Positions 1 to 9,709 of a DNA stretch of 64,000 nt are shown piece after piece. Made by a program: the position numbers and the translations under genes. The notes beneath the pieces were generated by a model that searched no databases, was not told the DNA's origin, and saw nothing but the letters and a program-made list of their open reading frames with translations. The stretch's first letter is position 1. Every line of letters starts with the position of its first letter. The DNA comes from Acidocella sp. 20-57-95 (GTDB lineage Bacteria; Pseudomonadota; Alphaproteobacteria; Acetobacterales; Acetobacteraceae), in NCBI GenBank assembly GCA_002255575.1, contig NCAT01000002.1:186001-250000 (forward strand). Reading direction: 5' to 3'.

Positions 1-8
1 ACCGCCTG

Positions 9-656
9 ATGGGCGGCTTTGTGCAGGACCATATGGTTGTGGACCCGGCATTGCAGCATCAGGTGATTGCGCGTGTGATCGCCGCCAGGATTGCTGACCA
101 GCCAGCGCAGGCGGTGCAATTTCTGGGGCTGGTGGAATTGCCGGATGGGCAGGTGGTACAGCTATTTGCCCGGCATGCGGCGGATGCGGTGCTGATCGAT
201 GAGGCGGGGCAAGTGGTTCTGGTTACCCGCCGGTTTAGCCCAGGGGCTGGACTGCTGGCAGTGCCGGGTGGGTTTATCGATGAAATCGACGGCGTGGTGG
301 AAATAGCCGCCGCGGCGGCGGCACGTGAGGCGATGGAGGAGACCGGCATTGACCCGGCATTGCTGCGGCGTGTGGGATGCACCCCAATCGGCCGCCGCGC
401 CTTCAATCGGCCATTTGACATAAGATGTGCTTGGAACGACCCGCCAGGGACGGTCATTCAAAAAGGTGACCTATTCAGTGTTTCCGCGCAGGCATTTTGC
501 TTCAGAATTCCCGGTAATTTAAACCATATCCATTTACAGGCAGGGGATGACGCGAAGGCGGTCAGCATCCATGCCATAAATCATCTCACCCCCGAACTCT
601 TTGCAGTTCCGGATCATTTAACGATGATTCACGCCGCCATGCAGGGCTTGCGGTAG
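9..656 (+). CDS. NUDIX hydrolase family protein (start may lie upstream of the window)
   Basis: The protein is 215 residues. It has the helical part of a NUDIX box, REAMEETGI (about residues 110-118), preceded by PGGFID, so it probably hydrolyses a nucleoside diphosphate linked to another group, such as ADP-ribose. The loop between PGG and the helix is about five residues longer than the usual GX5EX7REUXEEXGU spacing, although E-x7-REAMEE itself is kept. The first ATG sits only 8 bases into the window and has no visible ribosome site, so the true start may be upstream. It stands alone, with about 180 bases before the next gene. The substrate cannot be read from the sequence. Confidence 0.75.
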   Translation: MGGFVQDHMVVDPALQHQVIARVIAARIADQPAQAVQFLGLVELPDGQVVQLFARHAADAVLIDEAGQVVLVTRRFSPGAGLLAVPGGFIDEIDGVVEIAAAAAAREAMEETGIDPALLRRVGCTPIGRRAFNRPFDIRCAWNDPPGTVIQKGDLFSVSAQAFCFRIPGNLNHIHLQAGDDAKAVSIHAINHLTPELFAVPDHLTMIHAAMQGLR

Positions 657-835
657 ACATTTCATTACAATCTTACGAAAACTGCATGTCTTGCTGGATT
701 TTGCTGGATTTTGATGCCGAACTATGATTTTACGAACGCCTTAAGCGATCCGTCCGATTAACCTTTCCGAAATATTCGAGCCAGCTTGAGAGATCGTCCA
801 TGCACCTCACTCACGAAAATATCGGCTGAAGTGCA

Positions 836-1870
836 ATGAACCAGAGCTTATCGAACCTTCAGGCGCGACTCATTCATTTCGTTGACGTGCATTTTCATGA
901 GCGCCAATTCATGGTGCGGGGCCGCGGTAAAATGGTTGCCGTTACCGTCACCCAGCGCGAGCAGGTGATCGCCGCTATTGCGGCCGCCGGGTTCTTTGTG
1001 TGGTCAGCCTGTGCCACCATCGGCATGGCGCTCTCCAGTAACGGGCTGGTGCATGCGGCCATGGCCGAACATTCGCTGCATGGCGCCATCCAGCAGGCGC
1101 AAGCGAAGATGCAGTCTCTGGAATCCCAAAGTCAGGCCATGATCGCACAAATGCAGGCCCAAATGGCCCAGATGCAGGCCCAACGTGATGATGCTGTCGC
1201 CCAAGCCAACCAGAAGATTGCGGCGGATCAGGCACAGGTAAAGGCACTGACTCAACAGGTCGAGACCTCGATTGATTCGGTTCAGAACATTATAAAATCC
1301 ACCGGGCTTGACCCTAATCAGCTTGCCGCCTCGCCGCCGGCGCAACCGGTGCCCAAAGACCTTACTGCCAGCGGGCCTGACCACACGCCAGCGGCCTCCG
1401 CGATGGACCAGAAGCGCACCGATTTAATGCAGGATGTCGGTAAGCTGCAGGAACTCAATGCGGTACTGCAACATTTACCGATTGTGGCACCGGTGGCGAA
1501 TGTTGATATTTCCAGCCCGTTCGGTTACCGCCCCAGCCCGTTTACCGGTGCGCGGGAATTTCATGTGGGCATTGATATTCGTGGACCGATCGGGACGCCG
1601 GTCTATGCAACGGCCCCTGGCGTTGTGAGTTTTGCCGGTGTGAGCACGGGTTATGGCTATCTCGTGGAAATCGACCATGGCTACGGCCTGACCACGCGCT
1701 ATTCGCATTTGGATAAAATTCAGGTGAAGGTCGGTGAGGTTATTTCATTGCATCAACAAATTGGTCTGCTTGGCAATACCGGCTGGAGCACCGGGCCGCA
1801 TTTGTTGTACGAGACGCGCTATGAAGGCAAGCCGCTCGATCCGCTGCATTTTATAAAGGTTTATCATTAA
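836..1870 (+). CDS. M23 (LytM) peptidase-like protein, bactofilin partner, with an altered zinc site
   Basis: This 344-residue protein has a short cytoplasmic N-terminus, one membrane segment (about residues 44-66), a glutamine-rich coiled coil (about 75-150), a linker and a C-terminal M23 domain (about 225-340). M23 enzymes cut peptidoglycan peptides or, when degenerate, activate amidases. The first motif, HVGID (His243, Asp247), and the YSHL histidine (His291) are present. The last motif reads GPHLLYE: His322 is kept, but the residue that is normally the zinc-ligand histidine of HxH is Leu324. It may therefore be inactive or regulatory, like EnvC/NlpD. Its stop overlaps the start of the bactofilin gene by one base, which suggests that the two act together in local wall shaping. 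Confidence 0.85.
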   Translation: MNQSLSNLQARLIHFVDVHFHERQFMVRGRGKMVAVTVTQREQVIAAIAAAGFFVWSACATIGMALSSNGLVHAAMAEHSLHGAIQQAQAKMQSLESQSQAMIAQMQAQMAQMQAQRDDAVAQANQKIAADQAQVKALTQQVETSIDSVQNIIKSTGLDPNQLAASPPAQPVPKDLTASGPDHTPAASAMDQKRTDLMQDVGKLQELNAVLQHLPIVAPVANVDISSPFGYRPSPFTGAREFHVGIDIRGPIGTPVYATAPGVVSFAGVSTGYGYLVEIDHGYGLTTRYSHLDKIQVKVGEVISLHQQIGLLGNTGWSTGPHLLYETRYEGKPLDPLHFIKVYH

Positions 1871-2352
1871 TGTTTAAGGATAAAAAAACTGCCGCTTCCG
1901 CCGTGACTGTTACTGCGGGCAACACGCCTTTGGTGCCTGATCGCAACAAAAATATCAGCCGCCTGAGCAATGTGCCTTCGATTGTCAGCAACGACATGAC
2001 CGTGACAGGCGATTTGCAGAGCGGTGGTGATTTGCAGGTGGAAGGCAATGTGATCGGCGACATTCAGGTCGCCAAACTGGTAATCACCGATGGCGGCAAC
2101 GTGACCGGTGACATTGTTGCCAATGAGGTACGCATTTGCGGTGCGCTGACCGGTTCGGTCCGTAGCAAAATGGTCACCCTGACCGCCACCGCGCGCGTGA
2201 CCGGCGATGTGCATCATGACGTGCTGGCCATTGAAGCTGGCGCGCGCCTGGAAGGCCAGTGCCGCCGCCTAGCAGCGCCAGACCTACCGGTGAAGCCGCA
2301 TGAAGCCCCGCCAGCAACCGCGCAAAGCACGCTTGCCGCGCCGGTTTCCTAA
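1870..2352 (+). CDS. bacA: Bactofilin (polymer-forming cytoskeletal protein)
   Basis: The protein is 160 residues, the usual bactofilin size. It has an unstructured N-terminus, a central right-handed beta-helix core (about 35-135) made of short repeats such as GDLQVEGNVIGDI and GNVTGDI, and a proline/alanine-rich tail. Bactofilins self-assemble into filaments or sheets that recruit wall enzymes to particular sites. The ATG shares a base with the stop codon of the M23 gene (TAATG), so the two are translationally coupled. The gene ends 10 bases from the end of convergent tssG, with no terminator visible between them. The family is clear; the cellular site of action is inferred. Confidence 0.9.
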   Translation: MFKDKKTAASAVTVTAGNTPLVPDRNKNISRLSNVPSIVSNDMTVTGDLQSGGDLQVEGNVIGDIQVAKLVITDGGNVTGDIVANEVRICGALTGSVRSKMVTLTATARVTGDVHHDVLAIEAGARLEGQCRRLAAPDLPVKPHEAPPATAQSTLAAPVS

Positions 2353-2362
2353 ATTTCCAGGG

Positions 2363-3403
2363 TTATAAAGAAGGCATCGATTCCACCAGCGTGGCCCCGA
2401 AAATCGCTTCGCTGGCAACCTCCCGGCCGCGCAGCTGACCCGTTTCAGACGGCAGCCAGCTTGTCCAGCCCAGCCGGGGCGGGTTGGTAGCGCTACCTCC
2501 GGCGGTGCGCAGTACCGGTATCTCAGGCACCGCCAGCACCAAATTGATCGCGAAATCCGCTTCCCAGCCAACATAAGCGCGGATGAGCGAGACCAGCTCA
2601 TGCAGCTTCTTACGGTCTGGTAGCAGCGCCTCAAACTCAGCGCGGTTCAACGGCCCGACCCGCACGATGAAGCGCGCCTGCTGGTCATAAACCCTGGTGC
2701 CGATGGCGGCATCGCGGCCGAGCGCATTGTAGGCGCCCGGCGCACGGCCGCGCGGCAGACGGGTTTGTTGGTCTGGTGAAATGCTCAACCAAGCCCCGGC
2801 AAATTCCAAAATTTCAACCTGGCGCCCCAAATAATCCGACACCATGCTGGCCAGCCGGTCGGCCGAGCGTGGCCGGGCGGCGTAAAACCCGGCATAATGG
2901 CGCAGCACATCCGGCCCGGCGGCCAGCCGTTCAGCCAGATTGCCGGTGGCATAGCCAGTAAGGGCGAGCAAAGCGGTGCCAATCGGCTCCTCCACCGCAT
3001 TTTGCTGGGCCTGCTCGGCTGAGCGATGCAGCCGGTATTTTGCCGCCGCCCCGGCGAAGGCCGCTACCAAGCGCTGCGCCAGCAAATCCAAAAACGCCGG
3101 CAGGGCGCGTGAACGTTGCCGCAGTGATTGCGCCACCAGCTCGGTGTACCAGCGTGGCATCACGCCAGAAGGGCCGGTTAGGCCAATCAGCGGCGTGGTC
3201 AATTGCGCCGGTTCTGCCGCGTCCGGCAAGGCAACATGCGTTACCTCCGCCAAGGGCTGCGAGAGCACTGGTGTGGCGGTAAAGCGCACCGGTTCCTCCG
3301 GGTGTTGCTTATGCGCTGCCAGCAGCAGCAGCCGTACCGCGGCATCAAACGTGAAACGCTGCGGCGCCGCTTTCAAAGCGGCAAGGGCAGATTTATCGCT
3401 CAC
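2363..3403 (-). CDS. tssG: T6SS baseplate protein TssG (ImpH/VasB)
   Basis: TssG is a baseplate wedge subunit that binds TssF, TssE and TssK. The protein is about 346 residues from a GTG at 3403, giving the family-typical opening SDKSALAALKAAPQRF. This start lies 7 bases after the tssF stop. A GTG at 3430 is also open and would overlap tssF. Recognisable TssG stretches include FDAAVRLL near the N-terminus and LIGLTGPSGVMPRWYTE further in, where the family has a LGLFGPNGPLPLHLTE-like segment. It is the last gene of the leftward tssA-tssG unit and ends nearly end-to-end with the bactofilin gene. Confidence 0.9.
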   Translation of the reverse strand: MSDKSALAALKAAPQRFTFDAAVRLLLLAAHKQHPEEPVRFTATPVLSQPLAEVTHVALPDAAEPAQLTTPLIGLTGPSGVMPRWYTELVAQSLRQRSRALPAFLDLLAQRLVAAFAGAAAKYRLHRSAEQAQQNAVEEPIGTALLALTGYATGNLAERLAAGPDVLRHYAGFYAARPRSADRLASMVSDYLGRQVEILEFAGAWLSISPDQQTRLPRGRAPGAYNALGRDAAIGTRVYDQQARFIVRVGPLNRAEFEALLPDRKKLHELVSLIRAYVGWEADFAINLVLAVPEIPVLRTAGGSATNPPRLGWTSWLPSETGQLRGREVASEAIFGATLVESMPSL

Positions 3404-3410
3404 TGGCCGC

Positions 3411-5234
3411 TCACAGCAAAGTCCGGGCACCAGCGCGGGCTGGGAATTTTACCTCCGGGTCAACCCGGCCGCGCAATTTTACCGTGGTGCGGACGAAGGA
3501 ATTCACCGTTGCGTGCAGGGCTAAAAACCGTTCCAGCACCGAGGCCAGCAGATACAGCCCCGCCCCCTGAAAGGCGCGCGGTTCAAATTCCAGCGTCACA
3601 TCCAGCCCGCGGCAGAACGCGCCCAAGCGGCTATTGGGCACCCGCGCCGTACCAGGCGCGGCGGTGACAGATACTAATCCTTCCAAGGCAGCGCGGGTCT
3701 CAGCGGTGTCGCGCATATCGTAAAGCCGCATCACTTCTTTCAGCGCCTCCGCCCCTTCTGCCCCGCCAGTGACCGAGAGGTGGCCGAGCGAGAGATGAGA
3801 GATCAGCCGCCAGGGACCGCGGGCCCGTAATTCGCGCCGCAGCGTTGGCGTTGGCGGGGTGAGGCAGGAGATTTGCAGAATGCCCGGATGCGGGCTGAGT
3901 GCCGTCAGCCTTGGGTGACCACCGCCAAATGGCAATTCTGCTGGCAAATCGCGGTTCAGGCAAAGCGCATTCACTGAGAGCACGGAATCTGAGCGCTGCC
4001 CTGGTTCGAATGCCGGATCAAACGCGGTGATGAAGGTATCGCTGCCGCCCAAAGCGGGTGGCGCGTCGCGCCGTACCTCGTGGTAGAACCCGCCCTCGCC
4101 GCCCACATCCGCCGCGCCATGCGTGAGACGGTAAAACGGCCGCCAGGGCCGCGAAGACGTATCCTGCCGCACCTCGTTCACGCTGGTGACATTCCAAACT
4201 TCCATGACGCCCGAACGCCTGGCATCGGGCAGCACCCGGTATTCGGTCACGCTATGGTCAAGATTGATCGGCTCGCAGCGCTGGGTAAACAAATTCACCA
4301 TCGGCACGCAGCCAAGTGCAAACACCTCGGCATTTACCGCTCGCTCCAGCTCCGATGTGGTGCGGCTGAGATAGACAAATATTTCAACCTTATTGGACTC
4401 AGTCACCAAGGTTTTTGCTTCCAGTCCGGCGATATCCAGAAACATGAATTTCTGCGGGAAGGCGAAATATTCACTTAGCAGCCGGAAGCCCGAAAAACTG
4501 CGGGCCGGCCAGGGCAGCAACGCCTCGTCAGGCGCAAACCCGGCGGCGGCCACCGAGGTTTTTGGCAGGATCACCGGGTTGGGATCGTTCGGTGTATCAG
4601 CCACCGCCACGCTTAAAGTGTGTCCTGCCATCGCCTCAAACAAAGGCAGCGCCGTGGCCGGACCGCCGCGCAGATAGAGCCGCAATTTATCGAGCCCAAG
4701 TGCTGAGAACTTCGTATCCGGGTTCAGTGTGTGCAGCACCAGCCGGAGCACCGCCGTAGCCCCCGCCGCCAGCGGGTTGGCGGGGGCCGTAAATGGCAGC
4801 CCCATCAGCCGCGCCGATTCCAGCCGCACCGGCCAGACCTGCAAATTGCCCGCCGTCTGAAACCGGCAGGACTGGCCGCGTACCGCTTCAGTATCCAGAA
4901 TAAACCCGGACGGCACTTCGGTCATGCCCGGCAAATCCGGCTTGGGTGCAAATTGCGCAATCGCGCAGGAGGGGAACGGGGCGAGGAAATGCGGGTAGAG
5001 CACACCTAGCAGCGTGTCGGTCAGCTCTGGGAACTCATCATCCAGCCGCTGCTGCGCGCGGGCCGAGAGAAACGCCACCCCATCTAGCAGCCGTGCCACA
5101 TGCGGGTCATCCACAGCATCTGGGCTGAGCCGAAGCCGTCCAGCAATTTTAGGGTGCGCTTGGACGAATTCTGCCGTCAGCCGCCGGATGGCCACCAATT
5201 CGCGGTTGAAATAGGGCAGCAGCGATTCAGCCAT
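3411..5234 (-). CDS. tssF: T6SS baseplate protein TssF (ImpG/VasA)
   Basis: At 607 residues this matches the family length. It opens with LLPYFNRELVAIRRLTAEF, which is diagnostic for TssF, followed by AGRLRLSPDAVDDPHVARLL and FPELTDTLLGVLYPHFLAPFPS. Two TssF copies and one TssG form the wedge of the T6SS baseplate, from which the sheath and Hcp tube are built. The gene overlaps tssE by 8 bases at its start and is followed at once by tssG, so the three baseplate proteins are made from one message. Confidence 0.95.
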   Translation of the reverse strand: MAESLLPYFNRELVAIRRLTAEFVQAHPKIAGRLRLSPDAVDDPHVARLLDGVAFLSARAQQRLDDEFPELTDTLLGVLYPHFLAPFPSCAIAQFAPKPDLPGMTEVPSGFILDTEAVRGQSCRFQTAGNLQVWPVRLESARLMGLPFTAPANPLAAGATAVLRLVLHTLNPDTKFSALGLDKLRLYLRGGPATALPLFEAMAGHTLSVAVADTPNDPNPVILPKTSVAAAGFAPDEALLPWPARSFSGFRLLSEYFAFPQKFMFLDIAGLEAKTLVTESNKVEIFVYLSRTTSELERAVNAEVFALGCVPMVNLFTQRCEPINLDHSVTEYRVLPDARRSGVMEVWNVTSVNEVRQDTSSRPWRPFYRLTHGAADVGGEGGFYHEVRRDAPPALGGSDTFITAFDPAFEPGQRSDSVLSVNALCLNRDLPAELPFGGGHPRLTALSPHPGILQISCLTPPTPTLRRELRARGPWRLISHLSLGHLSVTGGAEGAEALKEVMRLYDMRDTAETRAALEGLVSVTAAPGTARVPNSRLGAFCRGLDVTLEFEPRAFQGAGLYLLASVLERFLALHATVNSFVRTTVKLRGRVDPEVKFPARAGARTLL

Positions 5235-5772
5235 TCGAGCCTCCGGTCACGTCGATCTCAGCGGTCGAGGCATTCACCACCGTATCGAAGCTGATTGGCT
5301 CCGGTGCCGGGTCAGCCTGCAACAAAGCCTCAATGCGCAAATGCAATGTGGTATCCAGCTCATCATTGTTCTGCACCAAGCTGACCGCAACCTGCACCAG
5401 CCTTGGTTCAAACTGCTTGATGCAACGTTCAATCTCACCACGCAGCGCATCGCGCGACGCGAGGTCATTCATTGAGCCTGCCGTGTAGTCTGGCAGGCCA
5501 AAACCAAAACTCGACGACGCCAGTTCAGGAAACTGCCGGGGGATAGAGGCAAAGCGCCGCTTGGCATTGAGCAGCGCCTCCAAATCTCGGCGCACCGCCC
5601 GGCGCAAAACCGCCAGCGCTTCACTGGCCGAAAGCGGGCGGTCACGCTCCAATTCCGGCGCATCATCGAGCAGCCGGTCCAGTAACGACAATTTCACCCG
5701 CGCGCCGGAATCGCGCATGCGCTCCAGAAACTGGTTCGAGGCCGCGCTACGGTTCAGCGTAGGATCACTCAT
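5227..5772 (-). CDS. tssE: T6SS baseplate protein TssE (gp25-like)
   Basis: This 181-residue protein is related to phage T4 gp25, which helps start sheath polymerisation on the baseplate. Family features include SLLDRLLDD near residue 30, the FGLPDYT segment near residue 93 and the IKQFEPRLVQV stretch near residue 120 that carries the conserved EPR-like motif. It overlaps tagJ by 4 bases upstream and tssF by 8 bases downstream. The N-terminus carries about 20 residues before the gp25-like fold begins. Confidence 0.92.
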   Translation of the reverse strand: MSDPTLNRSAASNQFLERMRDSGARVKLSLLDRLLDDAPELERDRPLSASEALAVLRRAVRRDLEALLNAKRRFASIPRQFPELASSSFGFGLPDYTAGSMNDLASRDALRGEIERCIKQFEPRLVQVAVSLVQNNDELDTTLHLRIEALLQADPAPEPISFDTVVNASTAEIDVTGGSNG

Positions 5773-6575
5773 CTGGTAAATTCAAGCGTATCCAGGTCCA
5801 TGATGCCAAGCGCTTCGTCACCCACCAGGAAAACCCGCTGGCCAAAGCCACGGACCGGACCAGCGGCTTCATCGCTCCAACTAGTCTCGCGCCCCAGCCG
5901 GTGGGTGTCATCGGTTTCATCGGGCTCAGCATAATATAAAGCCGGCACATAAACCTCGCCATCCGGACCGTTGATCACGGTCATTGAGCAGCGGCGCCAC
6001 ACTAAATCGCGCGGGCGTTTGGGCGGGTGAAATACCATCGATTCGATACGCGAGACCGGCACCCAGAAATATTTACCGGTACTGGTGAGGGTTTCGATAA
6101 AGCCCGGATGCAAATCGCTGGCGTCGCGGAAATCATCGAAGGCGGTGTCGCCGGCCATGCCGGGTGCGCGTGGTCGCAACGTTTCAGCCTCGGCAGCCTT
6201 GGCGGATGCATCGGCAATGTCACCTGCGCGTAACGCAACCAGTGCGGCCAGTGAGGCACGCTCGGTCGGTTCCGGCTCGCCCAAAAATTCCGGTACCCTG
6301 CCATCGCGGTAAAGCTGCCGGCGGGCGGTCTCAGCCCGCAGCAATTGCCGGAATTCCGACATCACCACCGCCGCACTTGGATCAACCTGACTGGCCGCAT
6401 CCAGGATTACGTCGGCGCGTTCCAGATTGCCGGCGAACAGCAGGAGTTCAGCCAACAGCACGCGCTGACCTAAGTCTGTGGGCGATTTTTTCACCGCCGC
6501 CGTTGCCGCCGCCACCGCCTCGGTTAAGTGGCCGTCACGGAATAAGTCACCGGCCTGCTGCGTTGTTTCAACCAT
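5769..6575 (-). CDS. tagJ: T6SS accessory protein TagJ/ImpE (SciE type)
   Basis: The protein is 268 residues from an ATG at 6575, preceded 8 bases earlier by AGGGA; a GTG at 6581 is also possible. The N-terminal half is a TPR-like helical array (LFRDGHLTEAVAAATAAVKK, LLLFAGNLERADVIL). The C-terminal half carries the ImpE signature WVPVSRIESMVFHPPKRPRDL and VYVPALY. ImpE/TagJ proteins bind the sheath protein TssB and the ClpV ATPase and can modulate sheath disassembly. Its place between the two tssC-type genes and tssE is that of the Rhizobium imp cluster. Confidence 0.9.
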   Translation of the reverse strand: MVETTQQAGDLFRDGHLTEAVAAATAAVKKSPTDLGQRVLLAELLLFAGNLERADVILDAASQVDPSAAVVMSEFRQLLRAETARRQLYRDGRVPEFLGEPEPTERASLAALVALRAGDIADASAKAAEAETLRPRAPGMAGDTAFDDFRDASDLHPGFIETLTSTGKYFWVPVSRIESMVFHPPKRPRDLVWRRCSMTVINGPDGEVYVPALYYAEPDETDDTHRLGRETSWSDEAAGPVRGFGQRVFLVGDEALGIMDLDTLEFTR

Positions 6576-6608
6576 GGTCACTGTCCCTGTTTAACATGAG
6601 TTATCCAA

Positions 6609-8168
6609 TTAGCGCTTGGGCACCGCAAGCTCGGTCATAAGCCGGAAGGAAGTGTTAATATCATCCAACTGAAAATGCGGTTGCAATTGGATGACACAGC
6701 CAAACACCCCCGGCTTGGCTGGCGTTTCAATGATTTTGACCGAGGCATTGCGCAGCGGAAAGCGCGCCATGGTTTCCGGTCCCGCGGTGGTGCTGGCATT
6801 CACGAACCGCATCAGCCAGGCCTGCAATCTGGCTTCAATTTCATCGGCGGTTTTAAACGAGCCTACCATGTCACGCCCGATCACCTTGATGTAATGGGCG
6901 AAGCGGGAAATGCAGATCATTGTATTAAATTGCGCCGATAATTGCGCATTGGCGGCCGCCACGTTGGCATTGGCGCCAACATATTTGGATGTCGGGGTTT
7001 GCAGGCTGCGGGCGGTACCCAGCAGCGCCTCGCCGCCAAAGGGTAATGCGGTGATCGGCATCAGCCCGGCGGAGACTAAAGCGCGCTCCTGCCGGTCAGT
7101 GAACATGATCTCAACCGCCGGGCGGTCTAGCCCGTCTGATGGGTCGATGGAGAAAGATGGTTCCGGCAAATCCTCGATTATACCACCGCCCAGCCGGTCC
7201 ACATCATAGCCACGCATATCGGCCGGCCAGCTAAATGCCTCAAACGCCCGCGCCACCAAGGCCGCCACCAGGAAACCACAATGTGACCAAACCCGATGCG
7301 AGGTTTCGTAAGCGCTTTCCCTGTAGCGGAAGCCACGATGGCGGCCTAGTCTTTCATCCCAGGGTAGCCGCGCCAAGGTCCGCGGCAAACCTACCGCCAC
7401 GAAGCGAATATCATCACGCACCGCCAAGCTGCGCCAGCGTTGAAATTCCGCGGCTGAAAAACTGGAGGCCGGGTCAGCCACGCCGCTTAACTCGGCAAAC
7501 GCATCCACACCCAGCATAGCGGGCGAGGCGGCAATCACGAGCGGTGAAAATGCCGCTGCTGCGATGGTGGCAAGGGCGGCGAGCGCGGTTACATCATCGG
7601 TCGCGGCACCAGGGCCGGGCCGGTGCCGCACCTCATGGTCAACCACCAGCAGCCCATAGGGTTCGCCACCAGCGATGCCGTACTCATCTTCATAGATGCA
7701 GCGAAATAGCTGGCTTTGATCGAACTCGGCAGCGCGTTCCAGGTCGCGGCAGATTTCGTTCCAGCTCACATTTAAGATTCTCAGCTTCACGCGGCCAGAG
7801 AATCCCAGCCGTGCTGCCAGCCAAGCCAGCCCGCGCCAGGTGCCTTCGAGGCGCCGCAGCCGGGCGTGATGCAGCAAAGCGTCAAGCTGGCGGCTGATCA
7901 TGGTATCGAGTGCGACGATGTCGCGGTCGATGGCGCCACGCAGCCGTACCGGGTCTCCCGCCAGCCGTAACGCGGCATTCTTGCCGAACCAAGCTGTGAG
8001 GGAGGCTTGCGGGCTCGCAATAAACGCCGCCAGACGCTCCGCATTTTGCGTATGCGCCGCGCCGAAAAACGCGCCTTGCAGCACCGCATCACGCAGTGGC
8101 ACTTCCGGCGGGATTCTAATCGTACCGTCAGACTCTTCGGCCATGGCGGCCCCGCCTGCTTGGGTCAT
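6609..8168 (-). CDS. impD: Second TssC-type sheath paralogue (TssC2/ImpD)
   Basis: At 519 residues this resembles the TssC large sheath subunit: [53 protein letters not shown] and NTMICISRFAHYIKVIGRDM align with matching stretches in the neighbouring canonical TssC. It has its own N-terminal extension and more divergent surface segments, and no second TssB accompanies it. In imp-type clusters this slot is ImpD. It may cap the sheath or act at the baseplate end rather than replace TssC. An ATG at 8144 is an alternative start. About 45 bases separate it from tssC. Confidence 0.88.
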   Translation of the reverse strand: MTQAGGAAMAEESDGTIRIPPEVPLRDAVLQGAFFGAAHTQNAERLAAFIASPQASLTAWFGKNAALRLAGDPVRLRGAIDRDIVALDTMISRQLDALLHHARLRRLEGTWRGLAWLAARLGFSGRVKLRILNVSWNEICRDLERAAEFDQSQLFRCIYEDEYGIAGGEPYGLLVVDHEVRHRPGPGAATDDVTALAALATIAAAAFSPLVIAASPAMLGVDAFAELSGVADPASSFSAAEFQRWRSLAVRDDIRFVAVGLPRTLARLPWDERLGRHRGFRYRESAYETSHRVWSHCGFLVAALVARAFEAFSWPADMRGYDVDRLGGGIIEDLPEPSFSIDPSDGLDRPAVEIMFTDRQERALVSAGLMPITALPFGGEALLGTARSLQTPTSKYVGANANVAAANAQLSAQFNTMICISRFAHYIKVIGRDMVGSFKTADEIEARLQAWLMRFVNASTTAGPETMARFPLRNASVKIIETPAKPGVFGCVIQLQPHFQLDDINTSFRLMTELAVPKR

Positions 8169-8212
8169 GACCAGGCGCTTTTCATCAGATCAGCGTCTGG
8201 CCAGACACCATG

Positions 8213-9706
8213 TTAACCCTTCTGTGGAATGCGGGCGACCATGCGCATGCTGGTGGAAAGCTCTTCCATCTGCAACCACGGGCGCAAATACGCGACAGCA
8301 TTATAGGAGCCTGGCTTGCCCGGAATTTCCTTCACTTCGATCTTGGCTTCGCGCAGCGGGTACTTCGCTTTGCTTTCCGCACCAACGGCCGGGTTGCTGT
8401 TCACATAATTATTGATCCAGCGATTCAACCATTGCTGGCACTCATCAGCTTCCATGAAGCTGCCGATCTTGTCGCGTGCCATCACTTTCAGGAAGTGAGC
8501 AAAGCGGCTGGTCGCCATCATGTAAGGCAGGCGCGCTGAAATCGCGGCATTGGCGGTCGCGTCCGGGCGGTCGTACTTCTTGGGCTTCTGGCAGGTTTGG
8601 GCACCAAAGAACACGGCGTAATCAGTGTTCTTGTAGTGGCAGAGCGGCAGGAAGCCGAGATTGGAAAGTTCGAACTCGCGACGGTCGGTAATGCCGATCT
8701 CGGTCGGGCATTTGCCGTCCATGTCGCCATCATCAGACTGGAAGACATGGGTTGGCAGATTATCCACCTTGCCGCCACCCTCAGCGCCACGGATGGCGGT
8801 GCAGAAGCCGGATTCCGAGAATGCTGCGGTCATTCGAACGCCCATGGCATACGCGGCATTCATCCAGCAATAGCTGTTATGGTCCATCGCGGTTGCCACA
8901 CCGGCTGCATCCAGCGGGGCTTCTTCGTAGGCGAATTCTTCAATCGGCTTGGTCGCCGCGCCATATGGCACGCGGGCCAATACCCGGGGCATTACCAAGG
9001 AGACGAAACGAGAATCTTCGGTGTCACGGAAGCTGCGCCATTTGGCATATTCGGTAGTTTCAAAAATCTTCGCAAGGTCACGCGGCTTGGACAACTCGGT
9101 CCAGTCACTGAAGCCAAACATGCCGGCACCGGCAGCGGAGATGAACGGCGCGAAGGATGCCGCCGCAACGTTGGAAATCAAGCGCAGCGACTCCACATCA
9201 TCAGGGTGGTTGGTCCATTCATAGTCGCCGATCAGCGCACCGTAAGGCTCGCCGCCCGGTGTGCCAAATTCGTTTTCATAAATTTTCTTGAACAGCTGGC
9301 TTTGGTCAAACTCAACCGCTTTGGTCAAATCCCGGTTCAGCTCACGCTTGGTAATATTGATGACCTTGAGCTTGAGCCCGGCGCCAGTCTCGCTGTTCAT
9401 CACCAAATGATGCAAACCGCGCCAGCTGCCTTCAAGCTTGGTGAAACGCTCATGATGCATGATGGCATTCAACTGCGTGGACATTTTCGCATCAATCGCG
9501 GCAATGGCTTTGTTGATGGTGCGCAAAAGGTTTTTGTCGAATGTCACGGTCCCGTTGAGGGCTTGCTCAACAAGATTTTTCACCAGCGATTGTGCGTGGT
9601 CCGGTTCGGTCTGTTTGGTTGCAGAAACCACTTGGTCAAGGAAGCTTAAGCCTTCCGAGGTGCCGGTCGCGGCAGAGGATTGGGTGTTGGTTTGGGCGCC
9701 TGACAT
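8213..9706 (-). CDS. tssC: T6SS contractile sheath large subunit TssC (VipB/ImpC)
   Basis: This 497-residue protein is the canonical TssC. It contains [40 protein letters not shown] and [13 protein letters not shown], and ends with the conserved [19 protein letters not shown]. TssB and TssC polymerise around the Hcp tube, and contraction drives secretion. Its start follows the tssB stop by 3 bases and has a strong AAGGAGGG ribosome site, consistent with high expression. Confidence 0.97.
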   Translation of the reverse strand: MSGAQTNTQSSAATGTSEGLSFLDQVVSATKQTEPDHAQSLVKNLVEQALNGTVTFDKNLLRTINKAIAAIDAKMSTQLNAIMHHERFTKLEGSWRGLHHLVMNSETGAGLKLKVINITKRELNRDLTKAVEFDQSQLFKKIYENEFGTPGGEPYGALIGDYEWTNHPDDVESLRLISNVAAASFAPFISAAGAGMFGFSDWTELSKPRDLAKIFETTEYAKWRSFRDTEDSRFVSLVMPRVLARVPYGAATKPIEEFAYEEAPLDAAGVATAMDHNSYCWMNAAYAMGVRMTAAFSESGFCTAIRGAEGGGKVDNLPTHVFQSDDGDMDGKCPTEIGITDRREFELSNLGFLPLCHYKNTDYAVFFGAQTCQKPKKYDRPDATANAAISARLPYMMATSRFAHFLKVMARDKIGSFMEADECQQWLNRWINNYVNSNPAVGAESKAKYPLREAKIEVKEIPGKPGSYNAVAYLRPWLQMEELSTSMRMVARIPQKG

Positions 9707-9709
9707 CGC

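Noticed and set aside
8597..9649. Long 350-codon rightward frame opposite tssC
   Set aside because: It is the antisense shadow of a strongly supported gene with a matching codon phase; no start signal.
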